The notes under the pieces: generated by a model | The model's database searches: none | Told to the model about the DNA's origin: nothing | Seen by the model: the letters and a program-made list of their open reading frames with translations, nothing else | Program-made: the position numbers and the translations under genes | Shown: positions 43,859 to 52,065 of the stretch, piece after piece | Layout: the number at the start of each line of letters is the position of its first letter | How positions within the stretch are numbered: the first letter of the stretch is position 1 | NCBI GenBank assembly: GCA_027486415.1 | Contig: JAIXPC010000013.1 | Coordinates: forward strand, 1 to 64,000 | Reading direction: 5' to 3' | Length of the DNA stretch: 64,000 nucleotides | Source of the DNA: Sphingomonadales bacterium | GTDB taxonomy: Bacteria > Pseudomonadota > Alphaproteobacteria > Sphingomonadales > Sphingomonadaceae

Positions 43859-45238
43859 ATGACCACCCAGCTCGTCTGGTTCCGCAACGATCTGCGCCTT
43901 GCCGATCACGCCGCACTGATCGCTGCAGCGGCGGGCGGGCCGTTGGCAGCGCTGTTCGTGCTGGACGATGACACGCCGGGCCATTGGCGCACCGGTGCAG
44001 CCCAGCGCTGGTGGCTGCACCACAGCCTCGCCAGCCTGTCGGCCAGCATTGCCGCGCGTGGCGGCCGGCTGATCCTGCGTCGTGGCCGCGCCGGACCGAT
44101 CGTGCGGGCGCTGGCTGGGGAACTGGGGGCCGAAGTGCACACGCTGGATCACGTCGAGCCTTGGGCGCGCGAGCAGGTGAGGGAGGCCGGTGCCACCACC
44201 CATGCCGGGGTCACGCTGGCCCCGGTGGACAGCGTCTTGAGCGGCACGGGCGGGCGCTATCGCATCTTCACGCCGTGGTGGAAGAAACTGCTCCACCAGA
44301 TGCCGCCGCCCCGCCCGCTGGGCGTGCCGGATATGCGCTGGGCTGACGTGGGTCACATTGCCAGCGATGATCTGGCCAGCTGGCGACTGTTGCCGACCGC
44401 GCCGGACTGGTCGGGCGGTTTTGCCGACTGGCAGCCGGGCGAGGCCGGGGCCGGCGCACGTCTTGGCGAATTCGCCGCCAGCGCTGCCCGTTACGATGCG
44501 GGGCGCAACCTGCCTGCGGTTGAGGGCACTTCGCGCCTGTCACCGCACCTCGCCATGGGGGAGGTTTCGATCAACGCCGCCTGGCACGCGATTGCGGATG
44601 CGGTGGGGGAGACGGTGGGCGAGCCGTGGCTGCGCGAACTGGGCTGGCGGGACTTTTCCGCCAACATCGTCGATCAGTTCCCCGATCATGGCGACGCGCC
44701 CAACCGCGCAGCCTTTGCCCGCTTCCCGTTCCGCGATGATCCCGAAGGCCTGAAGGCGTGGCAGCAGGGCCAGACCGGCTATCCCGTCGTCGATGCCGGC
44801 ATGCGGCAATTGTGGGCAACCGGCTGGATGCACAACCGGGTGCGGATGATCACCGCCAGCTTCCTGGTGAAACACCAGCTGATCGACTGGCGCCACGGCG
44901 CGCGCTGGTTCTGGGATTGCCTGGTTGACGCCGATTACGCCAGCAATTCGCAGGGATGGCAGTGGGTGATGGGATCGGGGGTGGACAGCTCCCCCTTTAA
45001 CCGCATCTTTGCGCCTGTCGGCCAGAGCGCGAAGTTTGCCGCCGCCGATTATATCCGCCGCTGGGTACCGGAGCTGGCCGGTCTGCCCGATGATGCCATC
45101 CACGCGCCGTGGGAAGCCGGGGTGGCGCTGCTCCGCGCCGGGGTGAAACTGGGCCGGGATTACCCGGCACCGATCGTCGACCACAACGCCGCCCGCGCGC
45201 GGGCGCTGGCAGCGTGGGCGATGGTGAAGGCCGCATAA
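43859..45238 (+). CDS. phrB: Deoxyribodipyrimidine photolyase (CPD class I)
   Basis: A 459-residue light-dependent DNA repair enzyme. The N-terminal antenna-binding domain starts MTTQLVWFRNDLRLADHAAL. The FAD domain includes GTSRLSPHLAMGEVS, ELGWRDFSANIVDQFP, GQTGYPVVDAGMRQLWATGWMHNRVRM and the lesion-binding DYASNSQGWQWVMGSG. All hallmark residues of the classical enzyme are present. It is divergent from the transaminase. A second family member lies at 12722-14212. Confidence 0.95.
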   Translation: MTTQLVWFRNDLRLADHAALIAAAAGGPLAALFVLDDDTPGHWRTGAAQRWWLHHSLASLSASIAARGGRLILRRGRAGPIVRALAGELGAEVHTLDHVEPWAREQVREAGATTHAGVTLAPVDSVLSGTGGRYRIFTPWWKKLLHQMPPPRPLGVPDMRWADVGHIASDDLASWRLLPTAPDWSGGFADWQPGEAGAGARLGEFAASAARYDAGRNLPAVEGTSRLSPHLAMGEVSINAAWHAIADAVGETVGEPWLRELGWRDFSANIVDQFPDHGDAPNRAAFARFPFRDDPEGLKAWQQGQTGYPVVDAGMRQLWATGWMHNRVRMITASFLVKHQLIDWRHGARWFWDCLVDADYASNSQGWQWVMGSGVDSSPFNRIFAPVGQSAKFAAADYIRRWVPELAGLPDDAIHAPWEAGVALLRAGVKLGRDYPAPIVDHNAARARALAAWAMVKAA

Positions 45239-45239
45239 T

Positions 45240-45318
45240 CCCACCCCCAGCCCCTCCCGCAAGCGGGAGGGGAGGCTCTGAAGTTCCCCTCCCGCTTGCG
45301 GGAGGGGTCAGGGGTGGG
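45240..45318. repeat. Double-hairpin palindromic repeat, copy 1
   Basis: Two perfect GC-rich hairpins, CCCCTCCCGC-AA-GCGGGAGGGG and CCCCTCCCGC-TT-GCGGGAGGGG, are flanked by inverted outer arms CCCACCCCCAG and CAGGGGTGGG, so the whole 79 bases is one large palindrome. It nearly fills the gap between the convergent photolyase and pirin genes. Related copies are at 58678-58769 and 62279-62371. It is likely a REP/BIME-like interspersed element with a bidirectional terminator role. Confidence 0.85.
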
Positions 45319-45329
45319 CCTGAACCGGC

Positions 45330-46034
45330 TTACGCCAGATCGAACACCAGCACTTCCGCGCCATCCTCCGACGCCAGCGCCAGCGCGTCGCTGCCCTTCA
45401 CGGCCAGGCCATCGCCCTGTTTCAGCGCATGGCCATCCACATTCAGCGCACCGCGCGCCACCTGCACCCAGGCGTGGCCGCGAGTGATGGGGGCGGACAA
45501 GGTGCCGCCCGGCGCCAGCACGGCGCGAGTGATGCTGGCGTCGCTGTGAATCGTCACGGCACCTTCGGGCGCATCGGGTGCCGCGATCACGTCCAGCCGC
45601 GATTCCCCGTCGGCCACTGTCGGCAGCGTCTTCTGCTCATAACCCGGCGCAATGCCGCGCTGGTTGGGCAGCAGCCAGATCTGCAGCAGATGCACCTCGT
45701 CGGTAGGGCTGGCATTGAACTCGCTGTGGCGGATACCGGTGCCGGCGCTCATGCGCTGCGCTTCGCCGGGGCGGATGACCGCGCCACTGCCGATGCTGTC
45801 GCGATGCTCCAGCGCGCCATCAAGGATATAGGTGACGATTTCCATGTTGTCGTGGCCGTGGGTCGGGAAGCCGCCGCCGCCGGCGATGCGATCCTCGTTG
45901 ATCACCCTGAGCGCGCGAAAGCCCATGACGTTGGGATCATAATATTGCCCGAACGAGAAACTGTGCGTGGCCTTCAGCCACCCATGATCGGCGCGGCCAC
46001 GGTCTTCGGATTTGCGGTGCAGGTAGGTCGGCAT
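45330..46034 (-). CDS. Pirin family protein (quercetinase-like bicupin)
   Basis: A 234-residue bicupin. The N-terminal metal-binding cupin has ATHSFSFGQYYDPNVMGFRALRVINED, GGGFPTHGHDNMEIVTYILDG and MSAGTGIRHSEFN, whose His and Glu residues bind the metal. The C-terminal cupin is degenerate. Bacterial pirins oxidise quercetin or sense redox state; the role here is unknown. ATG 46034 is chosen because GGAG lies seven bases upstream. Confidence 0.92.
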   Translation of the reverse strand: MPTYLHRKSEDRGRADHGWLKATHSFSFGQYYDPNVMGFRALRVINEDRIAGGGGFPTHGHDNMEIVTYILDGALEHRDSIGSGAVIRPGEAQRMSAGTGIRHSEFNASPTDEVHLLQIWLLPNQRGIAPGYEQKTLPTVADGESRLDVIAAPDAPEGAVTIHSDASITRAVLAPGGTLSAPITRGHAWVQVARGALNVDGHALKQGDGLAVKGSDALALASEDGAEVLVFDLA

Positions 46035-46119
46035 GTCTGTCTCCATCTGGGGAGTGTGTGGTGATGATATGGGAGGGCCGCGCGGCGCTGCCAGATGCGC
46101 GCCTGTCGCGGCAGCCATG

Positions 46120-46812
46120 TCAGAAGGGAATGACTTCGCCCTGCCAGTCGATCAGCAGGCCCGATCGCGCCGGTGTCGCCGTGTCGATCACGCGGAGCAA
46201 GTGGCGGGCGCTCTCCTCCGGCGTCAACAGCGTTTTCACGCCCGACTGGAACGGTTTGGAAAGGCTGCTGTCCACGGTGCCGGGATGCAGCCCCAGCAGC
46301 ACCTGATCGGGGTTTCGCCGCGCCTGTTCGATGGCCATGGTGCGGATCAGCTGGTTCAGCGCCGCCTTTGACGCGCGATAGCTGTGCCAGCCGCCCAGCC
46401 GGTTGTCGGCGATGGAGCCGACCCGTGCCGACAGCGCGGCCAGCACCGTCTTGCGGCCCCTGGGCATCAGCGGCAGCAGCGCGCGGGCCACCAGCGCCGG
46501 GCCGACGGTATTGACGGCAAAGGCCGTGGCCATTGCATCGGCCGAAAGCTGGCTGTTGGCCTTTTCCGGCGCCAGGCCCGGCCCGTGCAGCACGCCCGTC
46601 GCGATGACGACGAGATCGGGCGGTGAAGTCAGCGCGGTGGCGGCGGCTGTGATGCTGGCCGGGTCGGTCAGGTCAACGCCGCCCGCGCGGCTCCAGCGGG
46701 TGACACGCGCGCCATCCTGTTCCAGCAGGGCGGCAAAGGCGGCGCCAATGCCGCCACTGGCGCCAACGATGACGGCATGGAGGCCGGGCGAGAAACTGGG
46801 GAGAAGCGTCAT
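46120..46812 (-). CDS. Short-chain dehydrogenase/reductase (CsgA-like)
   Basis: A 230-residue SDR. The NAD(P)-binding loop is VGASGGIGAAFAALL, the catalytic region is AALSARVGSIADNRLGGWHSYRASKAALN with Ser and YxxxK, and LGLHPGTVDSSLSKPF follows. This last motif is typical of the CsgA-like group. It has a cytoplasmic location and unknown substrate. ATG 46812 or 46818 could be used. It is 85 bases upstream of the pirin gene on the same strand. Confidence 0.87.
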   Translation of the reverse strand: MTLLPSFSPGLHAVIVGASGGIGAAFAALLEQDGARVTRWSRAGGVDLTDPASITAAATALTSPPDLVVIATGVLHGPGLAPEKANSQLSADAMATAFAVNTVGPALVARALLPLMPRGRKTVLAALSARVGSIADNRLGGWHSYRASKAALNQLIRTMAIEQARRNPDQVLLGLHPGTVDSSLSKPFQSGVKTLLTPEESARHLLRVIDTATPARSGLLIDWQGEVIPF

Positions 46813-46887
46813 GCCCACCGCTTAGCGTGGGCGCGGGGGCAGGGCAGGGGCCGCGTGGTCGCAGGCGCGCCTGGTCCTTCTCCCCGA

Positions 46888-47265
46888 TCAGTCCTTTTCC
46901 ATCGTGCACTGCAGCGGATGCTGGTGCTGACGGGCAAAGTCGATGACCTGGTTCACCTTGGTCTCGGCCACTTCATAGGTGAAGATGCCGCACACGCCGA
47001 CGCCGCGCTGGTGGACGTGCAGCATCACCCGGGTCGCGTCCTCGATCGTCATCTTGAAGAAGCGCTGCAGGGTCAGCACGACGAATTCCATCGGCGTGTA
47101 ATCGTCGTTCAGCATCAGCACCTTGTACAGTGCGGGCTTGGCCGTCTTGGTTTCCGGCTTTGTGACGACCCCAACGCCGGTGCGGCCGCCGCCGATCTCG
47201 CGATCCTCGTCAGTCAGGCGCGGGTCGAAGCGCACGGGCGCGCTCTGAAGGCGGACAGGCGTCAT
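46888..47265 (-). CDS. clpS: ATP-dependent Clp protease adaptor ClpS
   Basis: A 125-residue adaptor that delivers N-end-rule substrates to ClpAP. The conserved core runs [24 protein letters not shown], then [24 protein letters not shown], which form the N-degron pocket and the ClpA contact. The N-terminal 40 residues are poorly conserved and likely flexible. No clpA is in the window beyond it. Confidence 0.95.
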   Translation of the reverse strand: MTPVRLQSAPVRFDPRLTDEDREIGGGRTGVGVVTKPETKTAKPALYKVLMLNDDYTPMEFVVLTLQRFFKMTIEDATRVMLHVHQRGVGVCGIFTYEVAETKVNQVIDFARQHQHPLQCTMEKD

Positions 47266-47422
47266 TGGCAGGGCAAACCGGGGAAAAAGGAAACCGATAC
47301 GATCTTATATAGCAAATTCGCCGCCCGAAAAAAGGCCTGCGACACGACACGGCAGGCCGGTATGAAAAGGGGGCGAGCCGCCTTCCGGCGACCCGCCCCG
47401 CAATCCATTCACGGCGTTGCGC

Positions 47423-48151
47423 TTACTTCAGCGTCCACGCCGCCTTCATGCGATCGGTGGCGAGCGCGACCTGGTTTTGCACCGGCTCCATCACCTCGCC
47501 AGCCAGCTTGACCATCATCTCGGTCAGCTTGCTGTAATCGGCGACGGCGGCATCGAACTGCGCCTTGGCGAAATCCGTCTGCAGCTGCAGCAGCTCGTTC
47601 GGGGTCTTGGCGGCGGCCAGGGTCTTGACCATGGCGTTGGTGTCTTCGAACGACTTCTTGGCGGTATCGGTCAGGTGGGTCATCACCTGCTCGACACCGG
47701 CGGTGGCAGCCTTGGCCGACGCGATCAGCGCATCGACATTGGCGCGGGTCATTTCGGTAAGCTCGTCGAGGCTCTTCATGCTGGCTTCAACGGCTTCCTT
47801 CGACTTGGCGGCAACCTGCTCCATCGCGGCCTTGCCATTGTTGATGGCGGCTTCGGCCTGGGTGTTGAGCTGGCTGACGGTGGTGCGGACAGCGTCCTGG
47901 GTGGTTTCAAAGGCAGTTGCCATGGTGAGATCCTTGGAGTTGAAAGCGGCGGCGATGGGGATGACCCGCGCGGCCGGCCGGGGTTCCGCCGCGGGGGCGG
48001 CCACCGGCTGGGCGGGGTTGACCGCCGCTTTTTCCGCCGGTTGATCCGCCGGAGAAACAGCAGTCGCAGACAAGGCCGGGGCCGACGCCTTGGCCACGCG
48101 CCGCGCCTTGGCCGGGGCCTTGGACTTGGGGGCGGTGGTCTTGGCAGCCAT
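47423..48151 (-). CDS. Phasin family protein with Lys/Ala/Pro-rich N-terminal extension
   Basis: A 242-residue polyhydroxyalkanoate granule-associated protein. From MATAFETTQDAVRTTVSQ onward (about 165 residues) it is a typical phasin with long amphipathic helices (AKSKEAVEASMKSLDELTEMTRANVDALI). Before it lies a 76-residue basic, Ala/Pro-rich tail (KTTAPKSKAPAKARRVAKA) resembling histone-like tails of PhaF-type proteins. ATG 48151 has GGAG six bases upstream. An internal ATG at 47923 also has a strong AAGGAT site, so a short form may be made too. Two TTGC-GCAA sites upstream suggest control by PhaR. Confidence 0.87.
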   Translation of the reverse strand: MAAKTTAPKSKAPAKARRVAKASAPALSATAVSPADQPAEKAAVNPAQPVAAPAAEPRPAARVIPIAAAFNSKDLTMATAFETTQDAVRTTVSQLNTQAEAAINNGKAAMEQVAAKSKEAVEASMKSLDELTEMTRANVDALIASAKAATAGVEQVMTHLTDTAKKSFEDTNAMVKTLAAAKTPNELLQLQTDFAKAQFDAAVADYSKLTEMMVKLAGEVMEPVQNQVALATDRMKAAWTLK

Positions 48152-48168
48152 GCACATCTCCGACTTTG

Positions 48169-48179
48169 CTGCAATGCAA
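48169..48179. promoter_or_regulatory. PhaR-like operator candidate 1 upstream of phasin
   Basis: CTGCAATGCAA matches the CTGC-N3-GCA(A/G) pattern reported for the PHA repressor PhaR in other alphaproteobacteria. It lies 18 bases upstream of the phasin start, inside the leader. The assignment is by analogy. Confidence 0.45.
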
Positions 48180-48214
48180 CATAAGGCCGGAGCGATGCGC
48201 TTTCAAGGGGATTT

Positions 48215-48231
48215 ATGTTGCGGCGCAACAT
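48215..48231. promoter_or_regulatory. PhaR-like operator candidate 2 upstream of phasin
   Basis: ATGTTGC-GGC-GCAACAT is a symmetric site with seven-base arms and a three-base centre, containing TTGC-N3-GCAA. It lies 46 bases from candidate 1 and about 64 bases upstream of the phasin start. It fits a second PhaR dimer site. Confidence 0.5.
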
Positions 48232-48248
48232 GAACCGCGCAGGCGGTG

Positions 48249-48785
48249 TCAGCTCCAGTGCAACCCTTTGTTACTGCATGTCAATTGGCGGCCCGCACGC
48301 GCAGCAGCCTGAACCAGCAGTGCGGCAACGGCGCTGCGGTTGCACGTGGGCGGTGCGCCGGCAAAGGCTGTCGCCACCGATTCGGCCCAGGTGCAGCCGC
48401 CGGCCACGCTGACTCCATCTTGCGCCACGGTGATGGCACGGGTGCGGTTCAGGTCGGCGGCCAACATCGCGCAACCGGCGACCAGCGGTGCCATGCCGTC
48501 CACGGCGTCACCGGCGAAATCCCACGTCACCGGCGTGCCTTCCAGGCCGGCCGCCACCAGCTTGTCCAGCGCGCTGCTGGCCATGGCGCTTTCGCCCGCA
48601 CCCAGCGCAAGGCGCACCAGCCGCAACCGCGCCGTCAGCCGCCGTGCGCCCGACTGGATCAGTTCGTTGATCTCGGCATCCGGCGTTTCGTCGTCCAGAA
48701 GTTCACTGGCGGTCATCACGCTGGCGATGGGGGTGGCCAGATCGTGGCACAGCCAGCGCACCAGATATTGCGTCGTGTCGGTCAT
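48249..48785 (-). CDS. chpT: Histidine phosphotransferase, ChpT type
   Basis: A 178-residue protein resembling ChpT, which passes phosphate from the hybrid kinase CckA to CtrA and CpdR in the alphaproteobacterial cell-cycle pathway. The phospho-accepting His is in VRWLCHDLATPIASVMTASELL. The rest is a degenerate ATPase-like domain (ALLVQAAARAGRQL). It is shorter than the 200-250 residues usual for the family. It overlaps the cold-shock gene by four bases (ATGA). Confidence 0.82.
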   Translation of the reverse strand: MTDTTQYLVRWLCHDLATPIASVMTASELLDDETPDAEINELIQSGARRLTARLRLVRLALGAGESAMASSALDKLVAAGLEGTPVTWDFAGDAVDGMAPLVAGCAMLAADLNRTRAITVAQDGVSVAGGCTWAESVATAFAGAPPTCNRSAVAALLVQAAARAGRQLTCSNKGLHWS

Positions 48786-49021
48786 TCACTTGCCCCTGCG
48801 ACTGTCTCGCCGTCGTCGCGCAATTGCAGGCCCAGCGCAATCAGGCGGCCGTCGCCATCCTGCGCCAATTCGAAATCCAGCCGCTGGCCCGGCTGCAGGC
48901 CCGTCAGACCAATGCTGGTCACCGCGCTGACGTGCACGAACACGTCGCGCGGGCCCAGATCGGGCGTCAGGAAGCCATAGCCCTTCTTGCCATCAAACCA
49001 TTTCACCGCGCCACTGGCCAT
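48782..49021 (-). CDS. Cold-shock-domain protein
   Basis: A 79-residue CspA-like OB-fold protein. RNP-1-like KKGYGFLTP and RNP-2-like DVFVHVSAV are present, with the opening ASGAVKWFDGKKG. It binds single-stranded RNA or DNA. The core lacks some aromatic positions of the major Csps, and a 12-residue acidic tail follows. ATG 49021 overlaps the stop of the JAMM gene (TGATG). Confidence 0.9.
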   Translation of the reverse strand: MASGAVKWFDGKKGYGFLTPDLGPRDVFVHVSAVTSIGLTGLQPGQRLDFELAQDGDGRLIALGLQLRDDGETVAGASE

Positions 49022-49425
49022 CACACCACCTCGATGGTGACGGGCGAAAACTGCGCTGGTCTGCCGTCCGCCGATCGCGGCGCCCAGGCGCTGAGACCGC
49101 CGCCAGCGATAATCAGCCAGATCTGGCCATTTTCGGTCGCCCGTGCCGCATCGCGCGCCGATGGTTCGGCGCGGCCGTTGGGGTGGCTGTGCCAGTGGCC
49201 GATCACCTGCCGCCCGGCCCCGCGGGCATTGCGGTGGGTGGCGAGCAGGGTGGCCGGATCAATCTCGAAACTGCGTGCCGGATCGCGGGCGACATTGCAC
49301 GCCGCCACCAGTTCTTCCACGCGGCCTTCACGGCCCAGCAGCAGCCCGCACACTTCCTGTTCTGGCGATGCAGCGGCGAGATCGAGCAAATATTGCCGAT
49401 CCCCGCTTGATATCTGCAACTTCAT
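49021..49425 (-). CDS. M67/JAMM-family metalloprotein (Mov34/MPN/PAD-1 fold)
   Basis: A 134-residue JAMM protein. Zinc ligands are seen in GHWHSHPNGRAEPSARD (H-x-H-P followed by P-S-x-x-D) with the upstream catalytic Glu in EQEVCGLLLG. Bacterial members remove ubiquitin-like or sulfur-carrier C-terminal extensions, or process cysteine-synthesis carriers (Mec+ type). No sulfur-carrier gene is adjacent. It starts only 17 bases from the divergent rluD start and heads a three-gene overlapping run with the cold-shock and chpT genes. Confidence 0.85.
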   Translation of the reverse strand: MKLQISSGDRQYLLDLAAASPEQEVCGLLLGREGRVEELVAACNVARDPARSFEIDPATLLATHRNARGAGRQVIGHWHSHPNGRAEPSARDAARATENGQIWLIIAGGGLSAWAPRSADGRPAQFSPVTIEVV

Positions 49426-49442
49426 GCAAACATGGCTAATCC

Positions 49443-50411
49443 ATGGGGGCTGAAAAGTCGATCACGATCACTCTGCCGGCAACGGCAGCCGGCCAGCGGC
49501 TGGACAAGGCGCTGGCCGAGGCGGTGCCGTTGTTCAGCCGGGAACGGCTGAAGACCTTGGTGCAGGCCGGACGCCTGTCGGGCGCGGCCGGGGTGATCTG
49601 GGATCCGGCGACCAAGATGAAGGGCGGCGAGGCGCTGACGCTCGACGTGCCCGAAGCCCGGCCTTCAGACACGCAGGCGCAGGATATCCCCCTCACCATC
49701 GTGCACGAGGATGATCATCTGCTGGTGGTGGACAAGCCGGCGGGCCTTGTCGTCCACCCGGCGGCCGGCAATCTGGATGGCACCATGGTCAACGCCCTGC
49801 TGCACCATTGCGCCGGGCGGCTGTCGGGCATCGGCGGTGTGGCCCGGCCGGGCATCGTCCATCGCATCGACAAGGACACGTCGGGCCTGCTGGTCGTTGC
49901 CAAGACCGATCGCGCCCACGAAGGACTGGCCGCGCAATTCGCCCGCCATGATGTCGAGCGGCGCTATACGGCCGTGGTTGCCGGCATTCCCGCGCCGCCC
50001 GCCGGCCGGATCGAGGGCAATCTGGCGCGCAGCAGCAGCAACCGGCAAAAGATGGCCATCGTCCGCGCCGGGCAGGGCAAGCATGCGATCACCCATTATC
50101 GCACGGTCGCCGCGTTTTCTGGCGCGGCCCAGGTGGAATGCCGGCTGGAAACGGGCCGCACCCACCAGATCCGCGTTCACATGGCATCCATTGGCCACGG
50201 CCTATTGGGTGATGCGGTGTATGGGCGCACGCCGGGAAAGCTTGCGCCCATCCTGGCCGATCTGGGGTTTGCCCGGCAGGCCCTGCACGCGGCCACACTG
50301 GGGTTCGTGCATCCTGTCACCCAAGAAAAGCTTTCTTTCGAAAGCGCCCTGCCGGCCGATATGATGGCATTGATCGCGCGTCTTGATGGCGCGCAGGAAG
50401 GAACGAAGTGA
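49443..50411 (+). CDS. rluD: RluA-family pseudouridine synthase (probably RluD)
   Basis: A 322-residue rRNA-modifying enzyme. The N-terminal S4 RNA-binding domain is RLDKALAEAVPLFSRERLKTLVQAG, and the catalytic domain has LLVVDKPAGLVVHPA and HRIDKDTSGLLVVAKT with the catalytic Asp143. RluD makes pseudouridines in helix 69 of 23S rRNA. The start at 49443 has no obvious ribosome site, and only 17 bases separate it from the divergent JAMM gene. It overlaps rpoH by one base (GTGATG). Confidence 0.93.
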   Translation: MGAEKSITITLPATAAGQRLDKALAEAVPLFSRERLKTLVQAGRLSGAAGVIWDPATKMKGGEALTLDVPEARPSDTQAQDIPLTIVHEDDHLLVVDKPAGLVVHPAAGNLDGTMVNALLHHCAGRLSGIGGVARPGIVHRIDKDTSGLLVVAKTDRAHEGLAAQFARHDVERRYTAVVAGIPAPPAGRIEGNLARSSSNRQKMAIVRAGQGKHAITHYRTVAAFSGAAQVECRLETGRTHQIRVHMASIGHGLLGDAVYGRTPGKLAPILADLGFARQALHAATLGFVHPVTQEKLSFESALPADMMALIARLDGAQEGTK

Positions 50412-51325
50412 TGACGTCGAACCTGCCCGTCGCCAAGCAGGCCAGCATCCCGGTGCTGGGATCGGAAGCCGGATTGAACCGCTATCTGGCCGAAATCCGC
50501 CGCTTCCCGCTGCTGTCCCCCGAACAGGAATATATGCTGGCCAAGCGCTGGCAGGAGCATCAGGATCCGGCCGCTGCGACCAAGCTGGTGACCAGCCACC
50601 TGCGCCTGGTCGCGCGCATCGCCATGGGCTATCGCGGCTATGGCCTGCCGGTGAACGAGCTGATCGCCGAGGGCAACATCGGCCTGATGCAGGGCGTGCG
50701 GAAGTTCGACGCCGAAAAGGGCTTTCGCCTTGCCACCTATGCCATGTGGTGGATCAAGGCGGCGATCCAGGAGTATATCCTGCGCAGCTGGTCGTTGGTG
50801 AAGATCGGCACCACTGCAGCCCAGAAGAAGCTGTTTTTCAACCTGCGCCGCCTGAAGGGCAAGATCGGTGCGGTGGAAGACGGCGATCTGCGCCCCGAAC
50901 AGGTCGAACAGATCGCCACCACCCTAGGCGTCAACGAGGACGAGGTGGTTCAGATGAACCGCCGCATGGGCCACGGCGGCGATGCCAGCCTCAACAGCCC
51001 GCTGCGCGAGGAGGGCGAGGGCGAATGGCAGGACTGGCTGGCCGATGATGGCCCGCTGGCCGACGAACTGCTGGCCGACAGCGAGGAACGCGAGCAGCGC
51101 CATGGCCTGCTGGTCACCGCGATGGCGACGCTCAACGAACGCGAACGCGACATCCTCACCCAGCGCCGGTTGATCGACGAGCCGGAAACGCTGGAGGAAC
51201 TGTCGCAGCGTTATGGCATCAGCCGCGAGCGCGTGCGCCAGATCGAGGTGCGTGCCTTTGAAAAGCTGGCCAAGGCCATGCAGACCGCCGCCACCGAACA
51301 GCGCCTGCTGCCCGAACACGCATGA
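50411..51325 (+). CDS. rpoH: RNA polymerase heat-shock sigma factor RpoH
   Basis: A 304-residue sigma-32 factor. It has the short region 1.2 (GLNRYLAEIRRFPLLSPEQE), region 2 (LVARIAMGYRGYGLPVNELIAEGNIGLMQGVRKFD, then LATYAMWWIKAAIQEYILRSWSLVKIGTT), the RpoH box QKKLFFNLRR, and region 4 (SQRYGISRERVRQIEVRAFEKLA). ATG 50411 follows AAGGAACGA; GTG 50408 is also possible. Alphaproteobacteria often have two rpoH genes, and this may be one of them. It is translationally coupled to rluD. Confidence 0.96.
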   Translation: MTSNLPVAKQASIPVLGSEAGLNRYLAEIRRFPLLSPEQEYMLAKRWQEHQDPAAATKLVTSHLRLVARIAMGYRGYGLPVNELIAEGNIGLMQGVRKFDAEKGFRLATYAMWWIKAAIQEYILRSWSLVKIGTTAAQKKLFFNLRRLKGKIGAVEDGDLRPEQVEQIATTLGVNEDEVVQMNRRMGHGGDASLNSPLREEGEGEWQDWLADDGPLADELLADSEEREQRHGLLVTAMATLNERERDILTQRRLIDEPETLEELSQRYGISRERVRQIEVRAFEKLAKAMQTAATEQRLLPEHA

Positions 51326-51369
51326 CAGGCGCATTGACGCCGGCCGCGCATCAGGGTTGAAGACGCGCC

Positions 51370-52062
51370 ATGGTGGCGCGTTTCTTCCGGTTGCTGGCGG
51401 GCTGGCTGTTGGGCCTGGCCGGGGCGTTCGTCGTGCTCAGTATCGTCTGGGTTCTGGTCTATCGCTTTGCCCCGGTGCCGATCACCTGGCTGATGGCGCG
51501 CGATGCGCTGGCCGGGAAGCACGTCGAACATGAATGGGTGCCGTTGACCGCGATGTCGCGCAGCCTGCCGCGCGCGGTGATCGGGGCCGAGGACGCCAAT
51601 TTCTGCACCCACAACGGCATTGATTTCAGCGCCGTGGCGGCCGCCGCCGAAGCCAACATGAGCGGCCGCAAGCTGCGCGGCGGATCGACCATCAGCCAGC
51701 AGACCGCCAAGAACGCCTTCCTGTGGCCCGAACGCTCCTATGTGCGAAAGGGGCTGGAGGCGTATTTCACCCTGCTGATCGAAGCCGGCTGGGGCAAGCC
51801 ACGCATCATGGAGGTCTATCTCAACATCGTCGAGATGGGGCCGGGCATCTATGGCATGGCGTCCGCTTCCCAGCATTATTTCGGCAAGAGCGTCGACCGG
51901 CTGAGCGCCAAGCAGGCGGCCCGGCTGGCCGCCATCCTGCCGCAGCCGATCAAGCGCAGCGTCAACAAGCCATCAAAGAGCGTGCGCCGTTACGCCCGCC
52001 GCATCGAAAAGCGCGTGCGGGTGGTGGCAGACGAAGGGATCGACGCCTGCCTGTGGCGCTGA
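51370..52062 (+). CDS. mtgA: Monofunctional peptidoglycan glycosyltransferase MtgA
   Basis: A 230-residue GT51 enzyme that polymerises lipid II into glycan strands. One N-terminal membrane helix (LLAGWLLGLAGAFVVLSIVWVLV) anchors it, and the catalytic motifs follow: AVIGAEDANFCTHNGID with the catalytic Glu, RGGSTISQQTAKNAFL, KPRIMEVYLNIVEMGPGIYGM and AARLAAILP. It is 44 bases after rpoH and its end almost meets the convergent oxidoreductase gene. Confidence 0.95.
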   Translation: MVARFFRLLAGWLLGLAGAFVVLSIVWVLVYRFAPVPITWLMARDALAGKHVEHEWVPLTAMSRSLPRAVIGAEDANFCTHNGIDFSAVAAAAEANMSGRKLRGGSTISQQTAKNAFLWPERSYVRKGLEAYFTLLIEAGWGKPRIMEVYLNIVEMGPGIYGMASASQHYFGKSVDRLSAKQAARLAAILPQPIKRSVNKPSKSVRRYARRIEKRVRVVADEGIDACLWR

Positions 52063-52065
52063 TCC

